This document shows positions 6,868-14,951 of a DNA stretch of 25,667 nt, one piece after another. Origin of the DNA: an uncultured Eubacterium sp. (GTDB lineage Bacteria; Bacillota; Clostridia; Peptostreptococcales; Anaerovoracaceae); contig CALCFD010000034.1 in assembly GCA_937900695.1 (NCBI GenBank), positions 1-25,667 on the forward strand, read 5' to 3'. Each line of letters starts with the position of its first letter. Position 1 is the first letter of the stretch. The notes under the pieces were generated by a model. That model saw only the letters and a program-made list of their open reading frames with translations, was not told the DNA's origin and made no database searches. The position numbers were made by a program, and so were the translations under genes.

Positions 6868-6906
6868 AAAAAAAAAGAGATGTTTCACGTGAAACATCTC
6901 TTTTTT
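6868..6906 (-). terminator. rsmG terminator formed by a perfect palindrome
   Basis: Positions 6871-6906 are a perfect 36-base palindrome (18-base arms, centre CAC|GTG). On the minus strand it lies just behind the rsmG stop (6915-6917) and is followed by nine T residues. This makes a strong rho-independent terminator separating the rsmG operon from parA. The core of the stem is a parS site. Confidence 0.75.
6881..6896. promoter_or_regulatory. Perfect parS site
   Basis: TGTTTCACGTGAAACA is an exact 16-base match to the widely conserved bacterial parS consensus bound by ParB. It is about 100 bases upstream of parA and 6.5 kb from dnaA, the expected origin-proximal location. Confidence 0.96.
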
Positions 6907-6914
6907 AATATAGC

Positions 6915-7628
6915 TTATTTTATTGGATTTCTAATGGGTTCACCTGGTTTGCGTGGATATTTTTTTGGTGTATTTTTTATTTTATTTATAAACAATAATT
7001 TATGTTCCATATTATTATTTATATTAACATCTTCAATTTTAGAAATACTTCCACCTAATATTTCTATAGCCTTTTGGGCATTTTCTAATTCTTCATTAAT
7101 TCCCGGTCCTTTATATGCTATAAATGTACCATTCTTTTTTACAAATGGTATACAAAGTTCTGATAAACTAGTTAAGTTAGCAACAGCTCTTGATAAACAC
7201 ATATCAAAAGATTCTCTTAATTCAGGTTTCTTTGCAAGTTCTTCTGCTCTTCCATGAATAGTAGTTACATTGTTAATTCCAATTTCATTAGTAAGCTGGT
7301 TAATTATTTTCAGTCTTTTATTTAAAGAATCAAGTAATATAAAATTTTTTTCAGGAAATAATATTGCTAAAGGAACTCCAGGAAATCCTCCACCAGTTCC
7401 CACATCAATAATTTTATCAGCTTCTATAAATTCATCTTGATTAGCAATTACTATACTATCTATATAATGCTTTTCTATAAATTCATCATGATCAGTAATA
7501 TTAGTTAAATTAACTTTTTCATTCCACTCTAATATTCCAATCATATATTTTTCGAATTTATCATAATCAACTTTTCTATTGATATTTAATTTTTCTAAAG
7601 CATCCTCTAATCTATCTAAATTAATCAT
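6915..7628 (-). CDS. rsmG: 16S rRNA (guanine-527-N7)-methyltransferase
   Basis: RsmG (GidB) methylates G527 of 16S rRNA using S-adenosylmethionine; its loss gives low-level streptomycin resistance in several bacteria. The 237-residue product has the SAM motif IIDVGTGGGFPGVPLAI from residue 73, the conserved SRAVANL, and the family C-terminal tail KYPRKPGEPIRNPI. The ATG overlaps the mnmG end by 8 bases, indicating coupling. It is the last gene of the rpmH-to-rsmG run and is followed by the palindromic terminator. Confidence 0.97.
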   Translation of the reverse strand: MINLDRLEDALEKLNINRKVDYDKFEKYMIGILEWNEKVNLTNITDHDEFIEKHYIDSIVIANQDEFIEADKIIDVGTGGGFPGVPLAILFPEKNFILLDSLNKRLKIINQLTNEIGINNVTTIHGRAEELAKKPELRESFDMCLSRAVANLTSLSELCIPFVKKNGTFIAYKGPGINEELENAQKAIEILGGSISKIEDVNINNNMEHKLLFINKIKNTPKKYPRKPGEPIRNPIK

Positions 7629-9504
7629 TTTTCATATTTCTCCTATTTTTTTCTAAATGTATTAAAAGTACATTTAGATCTGCTGGAGAAACTCCAGATA
7701 TACGAGAAGCTTGACCAACTGAAACAGGTTTTAGCTCATCTAGTTTCTGCTGAGCTTCTATACGAAGACCATCAATTTGACTATAATTAATATCCTGAGA
7801 TAACTTTTTATTTTCAAGTTTTTTAAATTTCTCTATTTGGGCTAACTGTTTGCCTATATAACCTTCATATTTAATCTGTACTTCTAACTGAGTAATAGCA
7901 TGCTCACTTAAAAAAGGTCTATCAGTATCAATTTCAGCTAAAGCTTCATATGTGATTTCAGGTCTCTTTAAAAGTTCTGCTAAAGTAGTTCTGTTTTTTA
8001 AAGGAGTACTGTTATATTTATTTAAGAAATCACTTACATCCTTAGGATAAACTAAAGTTTCCTCCATACGTTTAACTTCATCTTCAACACTCTTCTTTTT
8101 TTGTAAATATTTGTTATATCTTTCAGATGTTGCCAATCCTAATTGATATGATTTCTCTGTTAAACGCAAATCTGCATTGTCTTGTCTTAAAACCAGTCTA
8201 TATTCAGCTCTGCTGGTCATAATTCTGTAAGGCTCATTAGTACCTTTAACCACTAAATCGTCGATTAGAACGCCAATATAAGCCTCACTTCTGTCTAAAA
8301 TAAAAGGATTTTTTTTATCAATTTTCAAAACAGCATTTATTCCAGCCATTAATCCCTGAGCAGCCGCTTCTTCATACCCTGAACTTCCATTAAACTGTCC
8401 CGCACAAAATAGATTTTCTATAACTCTAGATTCAAGATTCATCTTAAGAGTTAATGGATCTATAGAGTCATATTCAATAGCATAAGCAGGTCTTGTAATT
8501 TTTAAATTTTCAAGGCCAGGAATAGTTTTATAAAATGCTAACTGCACATCTTCTGGTAAAGATGAACTCATTCCCTGCACATACATTTCATCAGTATCAA
8601 GACCTTCTGGCTCAATAAATGTCTGATGTCTCTTTTTATCAGCAAATCTGTTAACCTTATCTTCAATAGAAGGACAGTATCTAGGACCTATACCCTCAAT
8701 CTCTCCTCCAAATAAAGCTGATCTTCCAAAGTTTTCTCTAATTACCTCATGAGTTTCTTCATTGGTATAAGTTAACCAGCAAGACACCTGATCCTTTTTA
8801 AGATTTTCATTCATAAAGGAAAATGGCACTATTTTTTCATCGCCCTTTTCTTCTTTCATAGCATCGTAGTTTAGCGAAGATGCTAAAACTCTCGCAGGAG
8901 TACCAGTCTTAAATCTTCTAGTTGTAAGACCGTATTTTTTTAAATTATCAGCAAGAGCAATTGATGGAGCAAGTCCATTAGGACCACTCATAAATGAAGA
9001 CTCACCTATAAAAATCTTACCTCTTAAAAAAGTACCAGTAGCTAAAATAACTGCCTGAGCCTCATAAATAGCACCAGTCATAGTAACAACGCCAGTTACT
9101 TTACCATCTTCAATAATAAGGTCTACGATTTCAGCCTGCTTAATATCTAGATTTTTAGTATTTTCAAGAGTCTTTTTCATTTCTCTATGATAAAGCTCTT
9201 TATCTGCCTGACATCTAAGAGAATGAACAGCCGGTCCTTTTCTAGTGTTAAGCATTTTACTTTGAATAAAAGCCTTATCGATATTTATTCCCATTTCGCC
9301 GCCAAGAGCATCTATTTCTCTAACTAGATGACCCTTTCCAGTTCCTCCAATAGAAGGATTACACGGCATCATAGCAATAGACTCAAGATTAATAGCAAAA
9401 AGTGCGGTGCTTTTCCCCATTCTCGCAGAAGCAAGAGCAGCTTCACAGCCAGCATGACCTGCGCCTACAACTATGACATCATAATTTCCCATTTTATAAC
9501 TCAT
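7621..9504 (-). CDS. mnmG: tRNA uridine-34 carboxymethylaminomethyl-modifying enzyme MnmG (GidA)
   Basis: MnmG is the FAD-binding partner of MnmE; together they install the cmnm5/nm5 group on the wobble uridine of tRNAs reading split codon boxes. The 627-residue length is normal. The N-terminus carries the dinucleotide-binding motif VVGAGHAGCEAA (12-23). The family signatures GTGKGHLVREIDALGGEMG and GLMAGINA are present, and the helical C-terminal domain, used for tRNA and MnmE contact, ends near ASRISGVSPADLNVLL. It begins 3 bases after the mnmE stop, with a weak GGGG ribosome site inside mnmE, so coupling is likely. Confidence 0.97.
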   Translation of the reverse strand: MSYKMGNYDVIVVGAGHAGCEAALASARMGKSTALFAINLESIAMMPCNPSIGGTGKGHLVREIDALGGEMGINIDKAFIQSKMLNTRKGPAVHSLRCQADKELYHREMKKTLENTKNLDIKQAEIVDLIIEDGKVTGVVTMTGAIYEAQAVILATGTFLRGKIFIGESSFMSGPNGLAPSIALADNLKKYGLTTRRFKTGTPARVLASSLNYDAMKEEKGDEKIVPFSFMNENLKKDQVSCWLTYTNEETHEVIRENFGRSALFGGEIEGIGPRYCPSIEDKVNRFADKKRHQTFIEPEGLDTDEMYVQGMSSSLPEDVQLAFYKTIPGLENLKITRPAYAIEYDSIDPLTLKMNLESRVIENLFCAGQFNGSSGYEEAAAQGLMAGINAVLKIDKKNPFILDRSEAYIGVLIDDLVVKGTNEPYRIMTSRAEYRLVLRQDNADLRLTEKSYQLGLATSERYNKYLQKKKSVEDEVKRMEETLVYPKDVSDFLNKYNSTPLKNRTTLAELLKRPEITYEALAEIDTDRPFLSEHAITQLEVQIKYEGYIGKQLAQIEKFKKLENKKLSQDINYSQIDGLRIEAQQKLDELKPVSVGQASRISGVSPADLNVLLIHLEKNRRNMKND

Positions 9505-9507
9505 TAT

Positions 9508-10872
9508 CTATTTCCCCAAACAAAATCTTGCAAAAACTTCATTTAAAATATCATCATTTACAGTTTCACCTATAATTTCACCTAAAACCTCATAGGCTTT
9601 ATTAACATCCACCTCTATAAACTCAAGAGCTTCATTAAGATTTACCATATTTATAGCATCTTTTAGAGACTGATTAGTATTGCGAAGAAGATCAAGATGA
9701 CGAATATTATTTACAATTAAACTTTCGCCCTGCTTAACATCCCCTTGATATACAAGTTTTTCAATTTCATTTTCAATCTCTTTTATTCCTATTCCCTCTT
9801 GCATAGAAGTTTTTATAATTATACCACCTGGAACTAATTTATTTAATTCCTCAATAGTAACTTTATTTTCTAAATCTATTTTATTGGCTAAAACTATAGT
9901 CTTACGATCGCCAATATATGAAGCAATTTCAATATCTTCATCTTCTATAGCCTTAGACATATCCACAACGAAAATAACCAAATCAGCCTTATTAAAGCTT
10001 TCTTTACTCTTTTCAATACCTATTTTTTCAATCTGGTCGTCAGTTTCTCTAATACCAGCTGTATCAGTTAACACTATAGGAATATTTCTAATGCTTATTT
10101 TTTCCTCAATAGTGTCTCTAGTAGTGCCTGGAATAGCCGTAACAATAGCTCTATTTTCGTTTAAAAGCTGATTCATAAGGCTACTTTTGCCTACATTTGG
10201 CTTACCTATTATAGAAACCTTTAGTCCTTCGTTTAAAATTTTTCCTGTATTACTAGATGAAATCATCATTTCGATTTCATCGTTAATAGACGATAATTCT
10301 TTATTTAAATCATCATACATAACCTCTTCGATATCCTCATCTGGATAATCTATATTTACAGTTATATTTACCAATATATCTAAAATTTTCTTTCTAATTT
10401 CCTTAATCGCCTTGCTAAGCTTGCCCTCAAGCTGATCCATTGCAACATTAAAAGATTTATCCGTTTTAGCTCTTATAATATCTATAACTGCTTCTGCCTG
10501 AGATAAATCTAATCTACCATTAAGAAATGCCCTTTTTGTGAACTCACCATTTTCAGCAAGTCTAGCTCCCATACGAAGCACTAAATCTAGCGTTTTTCTC
10601 AAAGATACTATGCTACCATGACAATTAATTTCAACCACATCTTCTCTTGTATAAGTATGTGGAGCCTTCATTAAAACAACTAAAACTTCATCTATCACTT
10701 CACCATTATCAGGATCTATGATATTACCGTATGTCATTTTTCTATTTTCTATATTAAAAGAAGATTTAAATATTTTATTTAATATTTCTTCTGATTTTTC
10801 TCCGCTAATTCTAATTATTCCAATACCGCCTTCACCATAAGCAGTTGAAATAGCAGCAATTGTTGATTCCAT
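9508..10872 (-). CDS. mnmE: tRNA modification GTPase MnmE (TrmE)
   Basis: MnmE is a potassium-activated GTPase that dimerises through its N-terminal tetrahydrofolate-binding domain and works with MnmG. The 454-residue product shows the TrmE N-terminal domain, G1 GKPNVGKS near 223-230, TTRD (G2), DTAGIR near 270-275 (G3), NKID (G4) and the C-terminal FCLGK with the essential cysteine. I start at the ATG at 10872: AGGTGA lies about 7 bases upstream, whereas a GTG three codons earlier is itself part of that ribosome site. It is separated from jag by a hairpin. Confidence 0.96.
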   Translation of the reverse strand: MESTIAAISTAYGEGGIGIIRISGEKSEEILNKIFKSSFNIENRKMTYGNIIDPDNGEVIDEVLVVLMKAPHTYTREDVVEINCHGSIVSLRKTLDLVLRMGARLAENGEFTKRAFLNGRLDLSQAEAVIDIIRAKTDKSFNVAMDQLEGKLSKAIKEIRKKILDILVNITVNIDYPDEDIEEVMYDDLNKELSSINDEIEMMISSSNTGKILNEGLKVSIIGKPNVGKSSLMNQLLNENRAIVTAIPGTTRDTIEEKISIRNIPIVLTDTAGIRETDDQIEKIGIEKSKESFNKADLVIFVVDMSKAIEDEDIEIASYIGDRKTIVLANKIDLENKVTIEELNKLVPGGIIIKTSMQEGIGIKEIENEIEKLVYQGDVKQGESLIVNNIRHLDLLRNTNQSLKDAINMVNLNEALEFIEVDVNKAYEVLGEIIGETVNDDILNEVFARFCLGK

Positions 10873-10899
10873 CAGTATCACCTACCATTTATATAATAA

Positions 10900-10921
10900 A
10901 TGCCCGTGAATACACGGGCAT
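10900..10921 (-). terminator. Hairpin between jag and mnmE (weak terminator or attenuator)
   Basis: ATGCCCGTG and CACGGGCAT form a 9-base GC-rich stem with a four-base loop. On the minus strand it sits 9 bases behind jag, and the downstream sequence is TTTATTATAT, only a broken T-run. It probably gives partial termination or 3'-end protection, lowering mnmE relative to rpmH-jag. Confidence 0.55.
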
Positions 10922-10930
10922 CATAAATTA

Positions 10931-11665
10931 TTACTTTAGTTCAATAACAACCCTTCTGTAAGGTTCTTCTCCTTCACTTCTTGTAGTAACCTTAGAGTTC
11001 TTCTGAAGTGTAGCATGAATAACCATTCTTTCATATGGATTCATAGGCTCTAGTCTTACATTTTTCCTAGTTTTTACAACTTTATCTGCAAGACGATTAG
11101 CTAACTGTTCTAAAGTTTTTTCTCTTTTTGCTCTATAATTTTCTGCGTCTAAAACTACCCTAACGTAGCCTTCCTTTTTCTTGTTTACAACTAGACTTGT
11201 TAGATACTGAATAGCATCAAGAGTCTGTCCTCTTTTTCCTATAATAGTTCCAGCATCCTTACCTTCAATATCTACATATACATTAGAATCATTTTCATAA
11301 GCTTTAAAGCTTAGTTTTAAACCCATCTTTTCTGTAGTTTCTCTTAAAAAGTCAATTGCAGCATGTTCCTTAACTTCAACAAGATCATCTGGTCTGTCAA
11401 ATTTAACTTTTTTAGATGAATTACTATCTGTATTAGTAGTTTTTTCGATGATTATTTCTGTTTTTAACTCTTCTGCATTTTTTTCTTTAGGCTCTATTTT
11501 CTTTTCAACTCTTACTAAAGCAAGTTTTGATCCGATGCCTAAAAAACCCTTAGAAGGTTCTTCTAAAACAGTAACTGTTACATCATCAATTGAACATTTT
11601 AAATCTTTTAAAGCAAGTTCAGTGGCAGTTTTAACGTCTTTTCCCCATTTTTCTGAAAAGTCCAT
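10931..11665 (-). CDS. jag: Jag/KhpB RNA-binding protein
   Basis: The 244-residue protein has the three usual parts. There is a Jag N-terminal domain (about 1-52, with KGFLGIGSK), an acidic/charged linker, a KH domain with GKRG at 143-146, and an R3H domain whose R213..H217 pair lies in NPYERMVIHATL. Homologues (Jag, KhpB, EloR) bind RNA, partner KhpA and influence cell elongation and envelope synthesis in Firmicutes. Its ATG shares one base with the yidC stop (TAATG), the conserved coupling of these two genes. Confidence 0.95.
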   Translation of the reverse strand: MDFSEKWGKDVKTATELALKDLKCSIDDVTVTVLEEPSKGFLGIGSKLALVRVEKKIEPKEKNAEELKTEIIIEKTTNTDSNSSKKVKFDRPDDLVEVKEHAAIDFLRETTEKMGLKLSFKAYENDSNVYVDIEGKDAGTIIGKRGQTLDAIQYLTSLVVNKKKEGYVRVVLDAENYRAKREKTLEQLANRLADKVVKTRKNVRLEPMNPYERMVIHATLQKNSKVTTRSEGEEPYRRVVIELK

Positions 11666-12387
11666 TATTTCTTACCTCCCTTTGCTTTGCCCTTCTTCTT
11701 ATCGTCTCTTAATTTTCTTCTTAAAGTTCTCATATGTAAGTTGAAGAAAATCTGTAAGAACTGACCGAAGAACCAATATAATGCTAGTCCTGATGGGAAT
11801 GTTCTACCCATTAGTACAATCATAACAGGGTAAAAATACTTCATCATGTTCATCATTCCACCCATATCACCAGCTGCTTCAGCTGTGCTCTGCTGTGAAA
11901 TTGTAAACGCAATAAATGTAGCTACACCCGCTAAAATAGGCAAGATCCATTTGTCTGGCTGACTTAGATCTGGAATCCATAAAAATGATTCATGAACTGC
12001 CCAAAGCATATTATTCATATTGGCTTCTGAAATATAAGCCATTGGATTTCTTAGCAACGCAAACAATGCAAAGATAATAGGCATCTGGATGATCATAGGC
12101 AAACATCCACCTGCTGGATTAAATCCTTCTTCTTTGTATAGCTCTGCTAGTTTTATATTTAGAGTTTCTCTATCATTAGCATACTTTTGCTGCAGCTGTC
12201 TCATTTTTTGCTGCATACCAGCAGAAGTAATAGTAGATTTCATCTGCTTAATATAAAGTGGATATAAGCAACACTTTACAAGTATTGTTACTAAAATTAG
12301 AGTTACACCGTAGTTACCAATGATATTATAGATAGCAAGCAATAAGTAAGCAAGAGGCTTCGCAAATATTCCTATAATTGTATTCAT
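11665..12387 (-). CDS. yidC: Membrane protein insertase YidC/OxaI
   Basis: The 240-residue integral membrane protein inserts and folds membrane proteins with or without Sec. It lacks the large periplasmic domain of Gram-negative YidC, as in Bacillus SpoIIIJ/YidC2. Hydrophobic segments, a positively charged cytoplasmic loop (residues 47-85), the family stretch FNPAGGCLPMIIQMPIIFAL and a basic C-terminal tail are visible. The groove arginine of TM1, usually in VTILIRLLILPL, is replaced by K38 (VTILVKCCLYPL). No lipobox cysteine is evident at the N-terminus. It sits in the conserved rpmH-rnpA-yidD-yidC-jag block. Confidence 0.96.
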   Translation of the reverse strand: MNTIIGIFAKPLAYLLLAIYNIIGNYGVTLILVTILVKCCLYPLYIKQMKSTITSAGMQQKMRQLQQKYANDRETLNIKLAELYKEEGFNPAGGCLPMIIQMPIIFALFALLRNPMAYISEANMNNMLWAVHESFLWIPDLSQPDKWILPILAGVATFIAFTISQQSTAEAAGDMGGMMNMMKYFYPVMIVLMGRTFPSGLALYWFFGQFLQIFFNLHMRTLRRKLRDDKKKGKAKGGKK

Positions 12388-12404
12388 TAATTCCTCCGAT
12401 TAGT

Positions 12405-12614
12405 TTAAGGTACGGGATCATATCCTCCTGGATTAAAAGGATGACACCTTAAAATCCTTTTGATTCCCAAATAACTACCTTCAAAAAACCCATATTTTTC
12501 AAGTGCCTGAATAAAATATTGGGAACAGGTAGGATAAAATCTGCAGCTCTTTGGTAAAAACGGAGATATAAATTTCTGATATCCCCTTATCAATAGAATT
12601 GCTATTTTTTTCAA
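12405..12614 (-). CDS. yidD: Membrane protein insertion efficiency factor YidD
   Basis: YidD is a small membrane-associated protein that aids insertase function. The sequence has the family core IRGYQKFISPFLP followed by CRFYPTCSQY and ends HPFNPGGYDPVP, all diagnostic. I place the start at a TTG (12614), giving about 69 residues beginning MKKIAILLIRGYQKF, the usual length and start. AAGGTG lies about 7 bases upstream. The GTG three codons earlier falls within that ribosome site and overlaps the rnpA stop, so it is the less likely start. Confidence 0.93.
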   Translation of the reverse strand: MKKIAILLIRGYQKFISPFLPKSCRFYPTCSQYFIQALEKYGFFEGSYLGIKRILRCHPFNPGGYDPVP

Positions 12615-12619
12615 AACTA

Positions 12620-12964
12620 TCACCTTCTATTTTTTAGCATTGCAGTTTTTCTAAGTGCGCCTTTAATTGATTTTTGTACATCGGCACATTTAGTATTATT
12701 AATTGTATTTCGGGCAATAAAAATGATATCATAACCAATAAATCCCAAATCACCGATTAATCTGACACTTTCCTTCATTAATCTTCTTGCCCTATTTCTC
12801 ATAACAGCATTTCCAACTTTTTTACTTGCTAAAAAGCCAATCCTATTATGAGAAAGATTGTTTTTTTTGTAGAAAACAACAACATATTTATGTCCTACTG
12901 ATTTACCTTTTTTATAGACAATATCAAAATTGCGTTTTCCGCTTAATACATTTTCTTTAAGCAT
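12620..12964 (-). CDS. rnpA: Ribonuclease P protein component
   Basis: RnpA is the protein subunit that helps RNase P RNA bind and cleave the 5' leader of precursor tRNAs. The 114-residue length is normal. The RNR motif reads NRARRLMKESVR (57-68), preceded by RIGFLASKKVGNAVMRN, both family hallmarks. It starts 7 bases after rpmH, the near-universal arrangement in bacteria. Confidence 0.96.
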   Translation of the reverse strand: MLKENVLSGKRNFDIVYKKGKSVGHKYVVVFYKKNNLSHNRIGFLASKKVGNAVMRNRARRLMKESVRLIGDLGFIGYDIIFIARNTINNTKCADVQKSIKGALRKTAMLKNRR

Positions 12965-12971
12965 AACTACC

Positions 12972-13106
12972 TTAAGCTGTTAGAGATTTTCTGCCTCTAG
13001 CTCTTCTCTTCTTAAGAATGTTTCTACCGCTCTTAGTCTTCATTCTTTTTCTGAAACCATGTTCTTTTTTTCTCTGTCTTGTTTTTGGCTGATAAGTCAT
13101 CTTCAT
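12972..13106 (-). CDS. rpmH: 50S ribosomal protein L34
   Basis: Translating the minus strand from 13106 gives a 44-residue, highly basic protein: MKMTYQPKTRQRKKEHGFRK, then RMKTKSGRN and ending GRKSLTA. This matches L34 throughout and is the usual length. The ATG has AAGGAGGTG upstream. It is the first gene of the leftward operon from oriC and is driven by a strong promoter in the origin region. Confidence 0.97.
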   Translation of the reverse strand: MKMTYQPKTRQRKKEHGFRKRMKTKSGRNILKKRRARGRKSLTA

Positions 13107-13177
13107 AATAAAACACCTCCTTAAATTATTGTTTTTTGTCTCAATCTAAATTTCAATTTGAGTACATATGCCTAATG

Positions 13178-13206
13178 ATTATAATATTTTGACAGTCAAA
13201 AGTCAA
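13178..13206 (-). promoter_or_regulatory. rpmH operon promoter
   Basis: The minus strand reads TTGACT (13201-13206), a 17-base spacer and TATAAT (13178-13183), about 70 bases before rpmH. This is the best sigma-A-type promoter in the window. A perfect 15-base inverted repeat, TTTTGACAGTCAAAA (13187-13201), fills most of the spacer. Confidence 0.8.
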
Positions 13207-13373
13207 TAAATTTCAAAAGTAAATCAATTATATTTTTATTAAGTTGTGTAAAAAAAATTTTTTTCAACAAAAAAGTCCTATATCTTGTATTGCTGTTAAT
13301 ACTATTAACAACTTTATCAACAGCCTGTGGATAAAGCTGTGTATTTATTAAAAAATGCTATAAATTTTTCCAC

Positions 13374-13402
13374 TTGCCTGTGGATAACTTTGTTGATATT
13401 AT
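13374..13402 (+). promoter_or_regulatory. dnaA promoter with a DnaA box in the spacer
   Basis: TTGCCT (13374-13379), a 17-base spacer, then TATTAT (13397-13402) precede the dnaA ribosome sites and ATG. A consensus DnaA box (13379-13387) overlaps the -35 end and spacer, so DnaA should repress its own gene, as in other bacteria. Confidence 0.6.
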
Positions 13403-13439
13403 ATATATAGTTATTATAAAGGAGATAGGAATAATAATC

Positions 13440-14951
13440 ATGAATGAGTACGAACAAAAATGGCAAACAATATTGCAATTACTAGAACCCGAGGTCACAG
13501 ACATCACATTTAAAACATGGTTTAAACCCTTAAAATTTATATCTTGTGATGAAAATGCAGGTATACTCAATATATTGTGTGACCAACAATTCGTAATTAA
13601 CCTAATAACAAGCAGATATATGCATCTTCTAGAAGGATGTACTGAAGCTATCATGCAAAAGCCATATAAAATCAATTTAATTTTGGCAGATGACATAGAT
13701 AAGCCTAAAGCAACTTCTCAAAGTAATTTTAATGAACCAGCTCAAAATAATATACCATTTAATAGTGGCTTTAATTCTCCTTCAATTGGTAATAATATCA
13801 ATAATCATACAGGAAATACTAGTAACACTCATTTAAATGGTGGGATTAATAATAATTTTTCATTTACCGGTAAAGCTCAAGAAGTTTCCACCACATCTAC
13901 TATAAATGAGGATTTTGATAGTGAGCTAATTATTAATCCCACATATACTTTTGAAAACTTTGTAGTTGGTCCTAATAATGAATATGCACACGCTGCATCT
14001 ATGTCAGTTGCCGAAAATCCAGCAACAAAATACAATCCACTATATTTATATGGGGAGTCTGGTTTAGGTAAAACACATCTTATGCATGCTATTTGTAGTT
14101 ATATATTAAATAATAACGTAGGAAAAAAAGTTTTATATGTAACAAGCGAAATGTTTACAAATGAGATTATTACAGCTATTAGAACGCGTAATACTCATAA
14201 CTTTAGAGATAAATATAGACAGGCAGATATTCTTTTAATAGACGACGTTCAGTTCTTTCAAGGTAAAGATCAGATTCAGGAAGAATTATTTAATACATTT
14301 AATTCTTTATATGACAATAATAAGCAAATTGTAATATCAAGTGATAGACCACCAAAAGAACTTACTGGTCTAGATGATCGTCTAAGATCTAGGTTTGGAT
14401 GGAACATCATAGCTGATATTAAAAGACCTACTTATGAAACGAGAATGGCTATCTTGTATAACAAAGCTGAACACGAACATCTATTTATAGATGAAAACTT
14501 AGATGCAGTACTAAATATGATAGCAGAGCGTGTACAATCTAATGTTAGAGACTTAGAAGGAGCATTTACAAACCTTGTAAGTATGTCACGTATGTTAAAT
14601 AAGGAAATTACACCAGCATTTGCAAAGGAAACCTTAAAAAACATTTTTACAGAAGAAGAAAAAAACATCAATGTAGAAGCTATTAAGAGAGCTGTTTGTA
14701 AATATTTTGATGTAACTATAAAAGATTTGGAAAGTAAAAAAAGATCTAGAGAAATAGCTCATCCTAGACAGATAGCTATGTATCTTACAAGAGAGATGAC
14801 AGATTTATCCCTACCAAAGATAGGTAAAGCTTTTGGAGGTAAAGATCATACTACAGTTTTACATGCCTATGATAAAATATCAGAAGAACTTAAAACAAAT
14901 GAAAGTACAAAAACCTTTGTTAAAGATATAACAGACAGAATTAAATTATAG
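13440..14951 (+). CDS. dnaA: Chromosomal replication initiator DnaA
   Basis: The 503-residue AAA+ initiator binds DnaA boxes and opens the origin. Domain I occupies about 1-85 (KWQTILQLLEPEVTDITFKTW). Domain II is an unusually asparagine-rich linker (about 90-165). Domain III has Walker A GESGLGKTH at 205-213 and Walker B ADILLIDDVQF. Domain IV ends with the box-recognition helix region LPKIGKAFGGKDHTTVLHAY. I start at the ATG at 13440; an in-frame TTG at 13374 lies inside the promoter and encodes residues unlike DnaA. GATAGGA lies about 10 bases upstream of the ATG. Its flanks are both halves of oriC. Confidence 0.98.
   Translation: MNEYEQKWQTILQLLEPEVTDITFKTWFKPLKFISCDENAGILNILCDQQFVINLITSRYMHLLEGCTEAIMQKPYKINLILADDIDKPKATSQSNFNEPAQNNIPFNSGFNSPSIGNNINNHTGNTSNTHLNGGINNNFSFTGKAQEVSTTSTINEDFDSELIINPTYTFENFVVGPNNEYAHAASMSVAENPATKYNPLYLYGESGLGKTHLMHAICSYILNNNVGKKVLYVTSEMFTNEIITAIRTRNTHNFRDKYRQADILLIDDVQFFQGKDQIQEELFNTFNSLYDNNKQIVISSDRPPKELTGLDDRLRSRFGWNIIADIKRPTYETRMAILYNKAEHEHLFIDENLDAVLNMIAERVQSNVRDLEGAFTNLVSMSRMLNKEITPAFAKETLKNIFTEEEKNINVEAIKRAVCKYFDVTIKDLESKKRSREIAHPRQIAMYLTREMTDLSLPKIGKAFGGKDHTTVLHAYDKISEELKTNESTKTFVKDITDRIKL

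Larger units (their letters stand above)
13107..13439. other. oriC, part 1 (rpmH-dnaA intergenic region with DnaA boxes)
   Basis: This 333-base AT-rich gap contains DnaA boxes. Exact TTATCCACA occurs on the minus strand at 13326-13334 and 13379-13387, and a weaker TTATCAACA lies on the plus strand at 13314-13322. It also holds the divergent promoters of rpmH and dnaA and a long A/T tract near 13250-13265. This corresponds to the upstream half of the bipartite origin known from Bacillus. No small gene is apparent in it. Confidence 0.85.

Noticed and set aside
7705..7722. parS-like CTGAAACAG inside mnmG
   Set aside because: Only one half-site resembles parS and the central CACGTG is absent.
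13250..13275. A7/T7 inverted repeat near oriC, considered as a terminator
   Set aside because: It is pure A/T with only four GC-containing pairs (GTTG/CAAC) and no gene end nearby. It is more likely AT-rich origin DNA.
13374..13439. In-frame extension of dnaA from a TTG at 13374
   Set aside because: The extension covers the promoter, a DnaA box and the ribosome site, and its residues do not resemble DnaA. The ATG at 13440 gives the expected N-terminus.
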